From Talinum fruticosum (lineage: Eukaryota > Streptophyta > Magnoliopsida > Caryophyllales > Talinaceae), in assembly GCA_021018815.1 (NCBI GenBank), contig JAITYX010000028.1, positions 558,001 through 622,000 on the forward strand: DNA of 64,000 nucleotides, in the 5' to 3' direction. The notes beneath the pieces are model-generated. The model made no database searches, was not told the DNA's origin, and worked only from the letters and a program-made list of their open reading frames with translations. Within the stretch, counting starts at the first letter, position 1; each line of letters opens with the position of its first letter. Positions 45,180 to 57,600 of this stretch are shown here, piece after piece. Both the position numbers and the translations under genes were made by a program.

Positions 45180-45597
45180 TGTTTTTCTGGAGTTCTTAGA
45201 ATCCCACTATGATTAGTACAAAGAGGCATTACAATCCCCGTAGGACTCAAACATGGCAAGCGCCGGCAATGGCTTAGGCTCAACTGGTTTCATGGTTTTC
45301 TTGTGGCCAAGCAATCCTTAGTCATTTTATTTCTTTGTCCTGGCCTCGCGACCTACCCAATTATTCTTTTGGACCATGCACTTGCGATGTTCCATTTTTG
45401 TTATTATTATTTTCTTTTAGGGGGAATGGAGGCCATTGAAATTTTTTTCCTAAGTTTCTTATTTGTCGTTGTATTTTTCCTAAGTTTTGTGCATCATATT
45501 AAATAAAAGAATGCATTTTTAGAATTGAATCCCGCATTTCATCCGATCACATAAGAGTCTTCATTACAAAGTAATAAAATATTAATAAACAAACACC
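45180..45597. other. Unassigned, AT-rich
   Basis: No gene recognised. The plus frame 45303-45506 is hydrophobic low-complexity text and probably chance. Confidence 0.3.
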
Positions 45598-45978
45598 CTA
45601 CAAGGATCCCAAAATCAACAAAGAAGCGTAAGCAATAAGGAGTCTTTTACGCATCGTCATCGAAGTGTCATCGAAGATGTAGTTCCCAAAGTCATCCAAG
45701 ACAGATGTAGACAATCGACCACCTTCATTACCTTGATATGAGCTACCTCCTTGGTCCCAAGCTTGCGAAGCTTCATGACATGATCCGCTATAAGAAGACC
45801 AAGTGATGTAAAGAGGGTTCCTATGACGATCAAAAGCCGATAATGGAAGGATGTTCAAACTCTCTTCGGAATGGCTAGGTCCCGCATCCGAGGTACTAGG
45901 CCCGGAAGTACTAGGTGCTGCTTCGGACGCACTCCTATGATGAGTATTAAACATTTGATGAGGTGTGTCTTCTAGCAC
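45598..45978 (-). CDS. Unrecognised minus-strand ORF, 126 codons
   Basis: Open frame starting MLEDTPHQMFNTHHRSASEA, with a Ser/Thr/Pro/Gly-rich stretch (APSTSGPSTSDAGPSHSEES), an aromatic middle (RNPLYITWSSYSG) and an acidic end (DDFGNYIFDDTSM). It resembles the disordered tail of a larger transposon protein, but I cannot place it. It ends against gypsy F at about 45979. Confidence 0.3.
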   Translation of the reverse strand: MLEDTPHQMFNTHHRSASEAAPSTSGPSTSDAGPSHSEESLNILPLSAFDRHRNPLYITWSSYSGSCHEASQAWDQGGSSYQGNEGGRLSTSVLDDFGNYIFDDTSMTMRKRLLIAYASLLILGSL

Positions 45979-48900
45979 ACAAAGAGGAACAACAAAGGAA
46001 TGTTAGAACCTTTAGGAAGGAAGTCACGAAAACTTAACCATCAAAGCCTACTTAGGTTGGTAAGAGTGTTTTTGACCCTAAGTTTGAATACAAGCCAACT
46101 GTTTCGAAACTCGCTTCTACAGCCAAGCCTACTACTACACGGACTACACCTCGAAGAAACTTTCTACTTGGTTTAATGTAAACCGTAAGTGTTTTAGGTG
46201 TTATGGTTTTGGATAATTTGCTTCGAGTGTCCAAATCAAAGAGTAATCACTATTGTTGAGAGTGATAAGACATTAATAGAAGAGGATGAGCCAGAAAGAG
46301 AGCTATGTGTTGTTGAAGGATAAGAGGAAAATATTAAAGAGGTTGATGATGGAGAGTTACTTGTGATCATGCGGGCCTTCAGCGGATGTAAGGATCCAAG
46401 AGAAGCTTAGAGAGAGAACATATTTCAAACAAGGGGAGTGATACATGGGAAAGTTTGCTCGATCATTATTGATGGAGGAGTTGCACCAACGTTGCCTTGT
46501 TAAGCATGGTAGGGAAGTTTCAATTACACACTAAGTTACACCCTCACCCCTATAATATTCTGGTGGCCTAGTTAAGGTAAGGGCCTCGGAGTTACTTCTT
46601 GCTATTTAATATCCTTGAGTATTAGGAAATATGTTGATGAAATATGGTGTAATGTTATGCCTATGGATGAATGTCATTTACTTTTGGGTAGACCTTGGTT
46701 GTTTTACCGTACAGGTATTCATGATGGGTTCTAAACCACATACGGCTTTACTAAGGATGGAAAAAGGATAACCCTAGCCCCACTTGATCGTTCACAACTG
46801 CCAAAAACCAAACCAACTAAGATACCTAGTCCATCTAAGCTATTTCCGACCTTACGGAGAACTTATCTACGATCTATGCATCATGAACTCGGACCCTAAA
46901 AGATTTGATTCTTCTTATTCGGAATGATAATGAGTCCTTAAAACTTAGACATCCCTTACTCAAAACACTAATCACTAAGTATGCTCATGTATTTTTTGAG
47001 GAGATACCACATGGTTTGCCACCCAAACGAAATATCGAACACCACATAGACCTTATCCCGAGTTCCATTTTTCTAAACAAGCCAGCCTATAGAATAAACG
47101 AAATGACATCGCATAAGTGTAGAGACAAGTTGAGAAGTTGGTCTCTAAAGGTGTTGTGAGAGAAAGTCCGAGCTCGTGTGTTGTACTAGCATTGTTAGTG
47201 CCAAAGAAAGATGGTTTTATAAGAATATGTATAGACAGTAGTGCCATCAACAAAATCACCGCCAAGTACCGCCGTCCTATACCATGAGTTGAAGATATGT
47301 TAGATGAGCTTTATATCTCTAATGTCTTTTCTATGATTGACGTTAGAAGTGGTTATTATCAAATTCAAATCAGCGAAGAAGATGAATGGAAAAATGCTTT
47401 CAAAAAAAGGGAGGATTATATGAATGGCTTATTATGCCCTTTGGTTTCACCAATGCTTCAAGTATTTTGATACGTCTAATGAATTAGGTTTTCAGACTAT
47501 TAAGTGAGAAGTTTTTTGTCTTCAACTTTGATGATATTCTGATCTATAGTCAAGGCGATGAAGAGTATTATGACCACCTCGGACCAGCTTGTTCAACTTC
47601 TGGAAAAGAGAAGTTGTATGGGAATTTGAAGAAGTGTTTATTCTTCAACTTAGAAGTAACCTTTATCCTTTATAGGTGATGTCATTTGCGCTCATGGAGT
47701 TGAAGTGGATGAAAGCAAAATAGAGGCTATTATGTATTGGCCTACTCCAACAAGCATACATGATGTGTGAAGCTTTTTGGGCTTGCATCTTTTTATAGGA
47801 GATTCATCAAAGACTTCAGCACCATCACTTCTCCTATGACCGAGGTGCTCAAGAATAGTTCTTTTGTTTAGACACCTCAAGCTCGAAGTTTTTTCAAACT
47901 ATCAAGGAAAACCGACCGAGGCTACTATCTTAGCCTTACCTAGTTTTAGTAAAATCTTTGAAGTTGAATGCGATGCCTCGCTTGTAGGCATTCATGGAGT
48001 CCTTACTCAAGAATTTTATCCAATAGCCTACTTCAATGAGAAGCTATGTGATACAAAGCGTACAAACTCTACTTATAACAAGGAATGCTATTTTATCATT
48101 CGGTCATTAGAGTATTGGAGTCATTACATAGTGGCTCACGAGTTTATTCTACACTCATATCACGAAGCTCTCAAGTATATTCATGGCCAACACATGTTGA
48201 ATGCTCATCATGCCAAGTGGCTTGAGTACCTTCGGACATTTCATTTCACCATCAAGCATAAATCTAGCAAGCTTAACAAAGGCGTCGATGCTCTACAAAG
48301 GAGGTACTTACTCTTGTTTTAATTAGAAACTTGTGTTTTCGATTTTTACCATCTTAAAGGTTTATATGTGGATGATAAGGAATTTGGAACTTTATACCAA
48401 GAATGTCAAGCTCGACCTAAAGGTGAATTCCTAATCCAAGGAGGATACTTATTCAAGGGTATCAAATTTTATGTGCTTAATTGTGGAACAAGAGAGTTGA
48501 TTATCACAGAATTACATTCTAGAGGTCTAGCTGGTAATTTCAAAGAAAAGAAGACAACTCAGGTGCTTTCGGAGCACTATTTCTGGCCAAGCATGGATAA
48601 GGATATACAAGACATGATCAAGCGATGTGCGGTTTGCCAATACGCCAAGAGTCATTCCTTACCCCAAAGACTTTACACTCCACTGCTTGTTCCAACTTAG
48701 CCCTAGGTGGATGTAAGTCTACATTTCATTTTGGGTCTACCTCGTACTCGGAGAGGGAAAGATTCTATTTTTGTGGTTCTTGATTGATTATCAAAGATGG
48801 CTTGCTTCATTTCTTACAGCAAGACCAATGATGTTACGTTAGTTGCTGACCTTTACATTAAAGAAGTGGTGAGATTACATGAGATAACGAGAAAAATGGT

Positions 48901-49585
48901 TTCAGCACAAGGATGCAAAGTTCCTTAGTCATTACTGGGTCATTTTATGGAAGAAAATGGGAACTAAATTGAAGTACAACACCACTTGACACCCTTAGAC
49001 TAATGGTTAGACTATGGTCACCAACGTAACTTTGGGAGTTGTACTCAAAACCCTCATCAAGTCAAATGCTAAGGCATGGGATAAACTTCTTTCACACGTT
49101 GAGTTTTCTTACAATCACATGCCTAGTAAGACTACCAATGTATCTCTATTAAAAGTTGTATATGGTGTGGTGCGATTGTCACCACTTGATCTCGACCCCG
49201 AGAGTTTTTATGGGAAGCCCGACACCGACACGATCAAAAGAGTTGCTCAGATTCAAGAGTTACATGAGAAGTGAAACTGAAGATTAAGCAAGATAATCTT
49301 ACCTACAAAGCTAGCGCTAATAAAAACCGCAGGAAGAGGGATTTTCAACTAGGTGATCTCGTTTGTATCAACCTCGAGGAAGGAGCATTTTCCTTCAAAG
49401 CACTAGTCTAAGATGATGCCAAAGGCAGATGGTCCTTTTGAAGTGCTTGAAAGAATCAATGACAATGCCTATAAGGTGAACATTCTTGGAGACTACAAGT
49501 GTATCGCCTATGTTTAATGTTGCCGATTTATCTCCATACGAGGAATATACTTCACTCGGGAAAATTCTTTTCAAGCCGGAGAGGA
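45979..49585 (+). pseudogene. pol: Gypsy F gag end and pol (decayed)
   Basis: Chromovirus-like gag-pol, 5' truncated. Nucleocapsid relic KCFRCYGFG near 46190 (zinc His lost). Protease: GVIHGKVCSIIIDGG (about 46436-46480). RT: HVFFEEIPHGLPPKRNIEHHI (46986), VPKKDGFIRICIDSSAINKI (47200), VFSMIDVRSGYYQI (47320), active site FNFDDILIYSQ (47522-47555, both Asp present). RNase H: FEVECDASLVGIHGVL (47958), TYNKECYFIIRSLEYWSHY (48070-48130). Integrase zinc and core: REHYFWPSMDKDI-like text and RCAVCQYAKSHS (48575-48660). The catalytic Glu is Met in TMVTNVTLG (49012). C-terminal: FQLGDLVCI (49342), DGPFEVLERINDNAYKVN (about 49430), FNVADLSPYEEY (about 49515), ending at the polypurine tract (agccggagagga). 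Many stops. Confidence 0.8.
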
Positions 49586-50461
49586 TGATGGGAAGAGCGT
49601 ACTAAGCCGGACTCTAACCGATATGAAAACCAGCCGATGCCACCCGATACTTCGATTCCTCATAATCTACTACTTCATTCCCACTTTTGACATAAGTCTC
49701 CAGAGAGTTTTAGAAAAACTCATAAACACTTCTCTACCTCCTCGGACAAAAGTAAAGGGCCCCAAACAAGACTCAAGTTATTCGGAGATAATAAGTCTAA
49801 GTTGATCTTTTATGAGTTCATAGTCTTTAGTGCTCATACCATTTTGTAGCTGCATTCAAATCTACATCGGCACCATCGCAGAGCTGGAAAAGGAAAATTT
49901 AAGGATCGAATGCACAAAGAATGTGGTGATATCGACTATAACTATTATCATCCTTAGAATTGTACTATTTCATACTATTCACGTTAGCTGGTTCTCGTGG
50001 TCCGCCAATATTTTCTCGTCCTATTTTCTAATATCCTATTTTCTCATCGTAATTATCCTACCTTTTGTCTTTTATTTTTTCTCGGATGCGTCATAACCTT
50101 TGATTGTAAAAAGGGGATTTATAACCTTTGGATTGGAGAGATGTAACTAGGACAAAGGCCCTCTAAATATTCATATGTCTAAAGAGTCAAATTATACTTA
50201 GAGTGGTGTAACCGTATCTCTATGTGTGATTAGTACCCTAGGTTTATCCTTGGTGGTGTGACTGTATCGTTGGGTAGTCCTAGTCTATCTTATTTCCTCA
50301 GTATTGGTTACCATTGTTAATCATCTATCCTAGAGTGATTAACTAAGTCCTTATTGTTTTACTCTTCTATTATTGTTTGTGAGTCCATTCTAACCTCCTC
50401 AAAACTGCGAATAATTCCACTCTATTTCCGAATCGGTGTAGCTTGTGATCTTGGCACATCA
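49586..50461 (+). repeat. Gypsy F 3' LTR
   Basis: 876 bp, TGATGGGAAGAG...CTTGGCACATCA. The first ~400 bp are repeated in reverse at 50462-50809 and 52278-52337 (gypsy G). The last ~175 bp recur in reverse at 34536-34712. Confidence 0.75.
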
Positions 50462-50809
50462 TAACCAATGTGAATAGTATGAAATAGTACAATTTTGAGG
50501 ATGGTGACAGCTTTAGTGTGTATCAACATAATATATGTGCTTTCCGAACCTTAAACATTCCCTTTCTAGCTCTGCCGATGTTGCCCAAGTTCTAAGTGTA
50601 GCCGCAAAATGGCCTAAGCTAAGAAGACTATCAAGTTAGAAAAAATCAACTTGGATTTATTATTTCTGAATAACTTCGGACTTATCTAGCCCCTTACTCT
50701 TGTTTGAGGAGGCAGTTAAGTATTTCAGGGTGTTGCCAAAACTCCTCGAAGCTTGTATTAAAAGTGATGACCCAACAAGAGATTCTCGAGGACTCAAAAT
50801 TATCGGTGG
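50462..50809 (-). repeat. Gypsy G 3' LTR, inner part (reversed)
   Basis: Inverted match to gypsy F LTR 49640-49990, for example aaattgtactatttcatac and the 'aagttattc...aataataa' block. It joins tail to tail with F at 50461/50462 and is separated from the rest of G by a Sire-L solo LTR. Confidence 0.75.
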
Positions 50810-52277
50810 TGAAGGTTTGCTGTTGGAGAGTCTAAGTCACCCTAAAGAGGGGCGGGGGAATAGGTTGAGGAAGGAATTTAAACTAACTTAGATAGTTTTT
50901 CATTTAAAAGTGATAATAACCGAGTCCGAGTCTAGATTGGACTAAAAATGCAAACACTCGTAAATACACTGAACCCTCCCGGGGCGTAAAACCATGGTCG
51001 GTGCTAATCCAAGTACCAAGTTAAATCCACTATTTTGAATCCTCAAAATACAAAGGATCGACTTTACCGAATTGCTCCCTTAGACAATTCCCTACAATAT
51101 TTTCCGAGACTCGAAGTTCCCTTATCCGATCTAGTACTTCCCGACTCGGGTAACCTTTATAATTAGGGATGATCGAACCGAGTTGACCCTTACAGCTCAG
51201 TGAAGGGGCCTTAAACAGAAAGTAAGAGAAGAATGTGAGTGTTTATAAGACTTTACAGACTCACAAAATATTAAATACAGATTGGGGTTGTAAATACAAT
51301 ATTGAATTTGAAAATAAAAACTTTTGCTCAAGTAATGTGTTTTGCAATGATGTTCAACAATTTTCTAGTCTTATGAGGTGGCTTCTATTTATATTCAACC
51401 AAGCATAGTGACCATTATGTCTTGGTTCTAAACAAAAGTCTTCATCGGCCGTTGTAACGGCTCTTTTAGGCACTCGTAAAAGATCCGTTTGAATGTGAAC
51501 GTTGTGCAACAACTCGTGCCTCCAAAAGCTGGTCCAATCAACCGGCGTTATCTCGAAAAGCAAGGTGGAAACCACCGTTGAGCGTAGCGTTGGATTTTTT
51601 CTATTTTGGAAATAGACAACCCCGACATGGTGTCCGAGCCCTGTTCGTAAGCGTATAAAGCTTGTCTACCGATGATTGACAGCTAGAAATCGACAACTTT
51701 TGTATTTTAAAAATCAGCTTAACCCCGACATGGTTCTCAAAGTATAAAATACTTTGGTCCAATATTAGGCATAGATAATAATTGAATTATGATCATTAAG
51801 AGCTTATATCTTAGGCTTATAGAAGTGGAATTTTATGAGTCTAATATTTAATATACTCAAATTCCATCGAGTTAATTCTAAAGGTGATCAAGTAGAGAGA
51901 GTAAAATATCGTAGTATAATGACTTGATCTCGAACAAATAATTCTCAAGGAGATAAACCGACTTAGAATAGGTAATCAATACCGTAATTCTTTTTGTGTT
52001 GAGATATGTAGTCGAATATAGAATAAAAGTGTTAGAGAAATTATTTGAACATGCAACAGCTCCGAGTGATGTTTGAGTGAGTCGAAACATTACCGTAGAA
52101 GATATACAATAATGTGCTTTCTAAGTCAGTCGAAACGAATGAAAACTTGTACAAGAGTTTTCATTCGTTTCTATATAGATTAGAATGACTTAAAATCAAA
52201 ACTTAGGAGAGATGAGGTTTATACTCGAGTCTTCATGTGTTACTCATAATGACATAGAGTTAGAAACCGAGTCTTCG
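50810..52277 (-). repeat. Sire-L solo LTR (reversed), imperfect TSD
   Basis: 1468 bp, on the minus strand from (T>C)GAAGACTCGG at 52277 to CCTTCA at 50810. Flanks ggtgg (50805-50809) and agtgg (52278-52282) differ by one base, so this is a target duplication. The gypsy G LTR reads on continuously across it. Confidence 0.85.
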
Positions 52278-52795
52278 AGTGGCACTAGCTAGTTCTCATT
52301 ATCGCATGCTGCTCGGCTTGAGGTGCTCTCCCCATCATCTTGCCCCGCTTGAAAAGAATTTGCCCTCAAATTCGGAGTGAATTATCTTCTAAGTTAAGAG
52401 ATAAATCCGCAACATAGAATGTGGTTGAGACAATATATTCTCCTCGTAAGTTCACCTCATAAGCATTATCATTGATTCTTTCAAACACTTCAAAAGGACC
52501 ATCTCGCCTTGGCCTCAGCTTAGACTTGCGCTTGGAAGGAAAACACCGCATCCTTAAGTGGATCCTAACGAGATCACCTTGCTGAAAAACCATCTTTCTG
52601 CGGTTTCGTTATCGTTAGCTTGGCAGGTCAGATTAGCTACCTCAATCTTTGCTTTCACTTTCTTATGCAACTCCCGAATCTAAGCAACTCTCTTGTCGCA
52701 TCGCTGTGAGGCTTCTAATCAACGACTCTTAGGGTCGGATCAAGTGGTGATAATGGCTCCACACCATATATAAATTTGAATGTGGACACATTGGT
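52278..52795 (-). pseudogene. Gypsy G integrase C-terminus and LTR start (reversed)
   Basis: Minus strand: FQQGDLVRIHLRMRCFPSKR, LRPRRDGPFEVFERINDNAY and ADLSLNLEDN (52590-52380), then the LTR start TGATGGGGAGAG at 52337. Same family as gypsy F. It is the downstream part of G, split from 55842-57012 by the copia insertion at 52796. Confidence 0.8.
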
Positions 52796-54282
52796 TGAAG
52801 ACTCGCACTCGAATTTATATAATTCTGAGTACTATAAAGGACTCAGTGTACAAACCTCATCCCTCCGAGGTTTTGATTACAAGTCATTCCGAGTGTTATA
52901 GAAACTATTGCACACGTTTTTATTCGATTATGACTCGACTCGTAAATCACATTCTTTGACATTAATTCACACTTATCATTCCGAGTCACTCGGACACCAC
53001 TTAGATGCATCGCATGCTCAAACAATCTCCGTAACACTTTTATCTAAGTTTTGACTTCATATTCTCGAGATAAAGTGAATTATAGCGTTAATTCAACTTT
53101 CTAAGTTAGCATGATTGTTCGAAGTGTATTTATCTAGATGAAGTACTCATACTCCGATTTTCTCTTTTATAACTTGATCTTTCCCAAGACTAACTTAAAT
53201 GGAATTTGAGTATAATGAAAATTAGATTTAGAAAATTCCAATCTTCTAGGTCTCGGATAATTATGCACCTAATTATCTTAATTAAATTATTATCTCGTGC
53301 CTAATCTTAGACCAAAGTATTTTATACGTTGAGAACCAAAATTTGTTCACTTTTGCAGGTTATCTAAACGAGGTTATCTCACTTCGGAATACAAAAGTAA
53401 CAGTGCTTGAAGTCGTCAATCACCAAGCAGCAAGGCTTTTCTATTTCGAACAACGTCGGACGCTATGTCGTGGTTGTCTATTTCCAAAACTAGAAATCTT
53501 CAACGCTAAACTCAACGGTGGTTTCCACCCTACTTTTCGGACACCACGAGTGGATTGGGACATCCTAAGGAGTCAAGAGTCGTTGCACAATGTTCACATC
53601 TCAATGGATCTTTTCCGAGCGACTCGAAGAACAAGCTACAACGGTCACAAAGGACTTCTATTCGAAGATAGTCACAACAACTAATTTGCTTGGTCATCTA
53701 TAAATAGAAGCCAACTCTCTAAAATTACAGAGTGCCGGATTTATTGGCAACACACATTACTTAAGCGAAAGTCTTTGTATTTATATTCAATCTTCTATTT
53801 AGAACTCCCAACTTGTAATTTATACTTTGTGAGTTGCAAAGTCTTGTAATTAGTCACATACTTTTTCTTACTTTCCGAGTAAGGTCCCTTGACTAAGCCG
53901 TAAGGGTTAAGTCGACTCGTTATCCCTAGCTATAAAGGTTACCTTAGTTAGGAAGTACTTGATCGATAAGGGAACTTATGAGTCTAGGAAAACTTTGTAA
54001 GGAATTGTTTAAAGGAGCAATTCTGGTTGAGTAAGTCTACCGTATTTTGTGGATTCAAAATAGTGGATTAGACTTGGTGCTCGAACTAGCACTCGGCCGT
54101 GGTTTTCTACCCTAAGAGGGTTTCCACGTAAATATGAGTTCACACTTCTCCGAGTTCAATCTCGACTTAGATTGTCTTGTTTATTCTTTTCAAGCTTTAA
54201 TCTTCTAAGTTTGTTAAAATTTTCTCATCACCCTATTCACCCCCCTTTAGGGTGACTAAAACTCTCTAAGAGCAAGCCTTCA
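52796..54282 (+). repeat. 5' LTR of deleted element
   Basis: 1487 bp, TGAAGACTCGCAC...GCAAGCCTTCA, TATAAATA 53699-53706. Confidence 0.88.
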
Positions 54283-54348
54283 ATTGATTATTTCACTAAC
54301 AAAGTTTCTATTTGAGTATGGAATGCCTTTCATCAATAAGAGAGAGAT
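54283..54348 (+). other. Residual internal domain
   Basis: attg (first bases of the PBS) joined to attatttcactaacaaag... and the purine tract agagagagat. The deletion ran from within the PBS to ~60 bases before the 3' LTR, with attg/att microhomology at the joint. Confidence 0.75.
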
Positions 54349-55836
54349 TGAAGACTCGGACTCTAAATTTATATCATTCTCGAGTACTATCAAGGACTCG
54401 GTACAAACCTCATCACTCCAAGGTTTTGATTATAAGTCATTCCGAGTGTTATAGAAACTTTTGCATGGGTTTTCATTCGATTCTAACCGACCCAAAAATC
54501 ACATTCTTATTCATCAACTCACACCGATGCTTTTGAGTCACTCGGACACCACTTAGATTTATCGCATGTTTGAACAATCTCTCTAACACCTTTAATCTAA
54601 TTTCGACTACATATTCTAAGTTAAAGTCAATTACATCGTTAATTCAACTCTCTAAGTCAACATGTTTTTTGAAATGTATTAGTCTACATCAAGTACTCAT
54701 ACTCGATATTCTCTTTATAACTTGATATTTCTTAAGACTCGACTCGTATGGAATTTTAGTATACTCGAATATTAGACTCGTAAAATTCAACTCTTCTTAG
54801 TCTCATATAATTACGCACTTAATTATCTTAATTAAATTATTATCTCGTGCCTAATCTTGGACAAAAGTATTTTATACTTTGAGAACCAAAATTTTTTACT
54901 TTTTTAGGTTATCTAAACGAGGTGGTCTCACTTTTGAATTACAAAACTAACCGGCTCCTAGCCGTCAATCACCAACAGTACAAGACTTTTCTACTTCTAA
55001 ACAAGGCCCGGATGCTCTATTAGGGTTGACTGTTTTCAAAATTGGAAATCTTCAACGCTAAGCTCAACAAGTGGTTTCCACCTTACTTTTCGTACACCCC
55101 CAGTGGATTGGGACATCCTAAAGAGTCAAGAGCCGTTACACAATGTTCACATCTCAATGGATCTTTTCGAGCGACTCGAAGAACCGTTACAACGGTCACA
55201 AAGGACTTCTATTCGTAAGATAGTCACAATGGATAATCTGCTTGGTCATCTATAAATAGAAGACAACTCTCAAGACTTGAAGATTGCAGGATTTATTATC
55301 AATACACATTACTTAAGGGAAAGTCTTTGTATTTATATTCAATCTTTTACTTATAACTCCCAACTTGTAATTCTTACTTTCCGAGTTGTAAAGTCTTGTA
55401 ATTAGTGACATACTCTTTCTTACTTTCCGAGTAAGGTCCCTTGACCGAGCTGTAAGGTTTAACTCAGCTCAATTATCTCGGATTGTAAAGGTTACCTCGC
55501 TTAGGAAGTACTCGATTAGATAAGAGAACTTCGAGTCTAGGAAAACTTTGTAAGGAATTGTTTAAGGGAGCAATTCTGGTTGAGTCGATCCGTGGTATTT
55601 TGCGGATTCCAAATAGTGGATTCGACTTGGTGCTTGGACTAGCACTAGCCGTGGTTTTCTGCCCCGAGACTGGTTTCCTCATAAATCTGTGTTCACGCTT
55701 TTCTTATTTCAATGTACACTTTGATTGTCTTGTTTATTCTTTTTAAGCTTTTATCTTCCAAGTTTGTTAAAATTTCCTCATCACCCTATTCGCCCACCCT
55801 CCAGGGTGACTAAGATTCTCCAAGAGCAAACCTTCA
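54349..55836 (+). repeat. 3' LTR of deleted element
   Basis: 1488 bp, TGAAGACTCGG...GCAAACCTTCA, TATAAATA 55251-55258. Roughly 85% like its partner by eye, which suggests an old insertion. Confidence 0.88.
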
Positions 55837-55841
55837 TTTGT

Positions 55842-57012
55842 TGTTTTCCTTGACGTGCGATTGTAAGCAAACTTAGTATGTCGAAGATGTTGATCTACGC
55901 CTTACAATTTGACTTGATAAAGGTTATGAGTAAGACAACCAAAGTTTTGCCGGTGACCTCGGCCTTACCATCTCGTTTCGAGGGTGGCGAGTGGTGCTAT
56001 ACTTCAATTTAGTTCCCAACTTCTTCCATAAAGTACTCGTAAATGAGTAAGGAATCTAGCATCCCTGTTTGAGACCATTATCCTCGGATCCTATGCAATC
56101 TCACCACTTCAAATATAGGTCAAGAACTGCTGTAGCCTCATTAGTTTTGTTTCAAGCACTCGAAGTGAGCCATCTTAGAAAATCTATCAACAACCACCGA
56201 ATAGAATCTTTCCCTTTCTAAGTAAGAGGTAGGCCTAGAATGAAGTAAAGACTTACGTCCACCAAAGGCTAAGTTTAAATTGGTAATGGAGTGCAAATTG
56301 CATGAGGTAAGGAATAACTCTTGGCATATTCGCATACCACACATTGTTTGATGACGTCTTGAACATTTTTGTCCATGCTCGACAAGAAATAATGCTCCTT
56401 GAGCATCTAAGTTGTCTTCCTTTCTCCATAATGGCCAGCTAAACCTCCATAATATACCTTTATCATAATCAACTCTCTTGTACCACAAGTAAGCACACGT
56501 AATCCGATACCCTTCAATAAGTATCCTCCTTGGATTTGGAATTCACCTTTTGGTTTGTGTTTGACATTCTTGGTATACATTTCCAAAATCCTTATCATCT
56601 ATACATAAACCTTTCAAATGTTCAAAACTGAAAACACAAGTTTCTAATTGACACAAGAGTAAGTACATCCTTGATAAAGCATCAACGCCCTTGTTCAGCT
56701 TTACCCGATTTGTGTTTGATTGTGAAATAAAAAGTCGGAGGTACTTAACCCACATGGAATGATGGGAATTCATCTTCCGTTGGCTCTGAATATAATTAAG
56801 AGCTTCGTGATCTAAGCCACTAAGTAATGACTCCAATACTCTAATGACTCGAATGATAGCATAGAATTCCTTGTCATAAGTAGAGTATCTTCGCTTTGTA
56901 TCACATAGGTTCTCCCCGAAGTAGGGTATTGGCCGACCTTATTATGTAAGGACTCCACCAATGCCCACACTTAAGGTATCAAATTCAACTTCAAGGATTT
57001 TTCAAGTAAAGA
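55842..57012 (-). pseudogene. pol: Gypsy G pol, integrase core to RNase H (reversed)
   Basis: Read downward from 57012: RNase H relic (AYFGEKLCDTKR-like, about 56930; IIRVIRVLESLLSG), HEALNYIQSQRKMNSHHSMW and VKLNKGVDALSRMYLL (56810-56650), integrase zinc region with KGEFQIQGGYLLKGI (about 56550-56510) and RELIMIKVYYGGLAGHYGER (about 56480-56410), then core relics (YSVVVDRFSKMAHFECLK, about 56205-56145). Same family as gypsy F. It meets hAT sequence at about 57012. Confidence 0.75.
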
Positions 57013-57600
57013 AAATTTAAGTTTTGGATTGAAGTCCAACAATTAGTTGTGAGGGAGATTCAAGATCTCAAACCTTCTAAACTACTTTTCAAGGCATCTC
57101 TCTCATAAAGATAAAGCTTTTTACAATCTCTAGCAACAAGTGAATCAAAAAGGAACATTGTTTGCAAATTGTGGGATAGCAACACTAATAAACAATCTAA
57201 AGCCTTCATGTTCAACCGATGAAAAGGACATTTCATCAATAATAACCATTTTTGCTAGAGCAAATTTAGTAGCCTCTAGGTCAAATATCCAATTTGAGAG
57301 AGTAACACTCTCGGCTTGTGGATCTCTAAATAAAGAAAGGTTTTTTGGCTTTTTGTCCACATTGAAAGGATACTTAGAACATGATTGTAATCTGTTTTCT
57401 TAAAGTACAGGTCCCATATTAGGGTTGGCGTGATAATACCTTGCCACAATACATCCATTTAGCTTTGTTAATCTTCCAGGTTATTGGACTAATTATGTCT
57501 TCAAAATGGTCCCAATCTGGGACTTCCTCTTATTACCAACTTTCACACCCCTTTCTTAGATTTGACTCGTACTAGAAGTTGCATCACTTTGGTCTTCCAA
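57013..57600 (-). pseudogene. hAT transposase amino-terminal half (BED finger type)
   Basis: DNA-binding and early catalytic region of an Ac/RICESLEEPER-like transposase. Read downward: BED finger relic IWDHFE (about 57500) and KWMYCGKVLSRQ (about 57455), in which the first zinc Cys is Trp. Then FALAKMVIIDEMSFSSVEHE with GFRLF (57280-57205), the signature 'LAxMIIxHExPxxxVExxGFRxF', and DCKKLYLYERDALKSSLEGL (about 57130-57070), ISLTTNCWTSIQNLNFLYLK (about 57060-57015) with the first RNase-H-fold Asp changed (TTDxWTS to TTNCWTS). It stops at the gypsy junction. Stops and a lost catalytic Asp make it inactive. Confidence 0.75.

Larger units (their letters stand above)
52796..55836 (+). mobile_element. 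Sire-L internally deleted element: LTR-66 bp-LTR
   Basis: Two full LTRs (52796-54282 and 54349-55836) separated by 66 bp that still hold the last bases before the polypurine tract. All of gag, pol and ORF3 are gone. Flanks ttggt (52791-52795) and tttgt (55837-55841) form a target duplication with one change, and gypsy G integrase reads on across the insertion. Confidence 0.85.

Noticed and set aside
45303..45506. 67-codon hydrophobic plus frame as a membrane protein
   Set aside because: T-rich sequence gives Phe/Leu/Val runs by composition; no start context or neighbour support.
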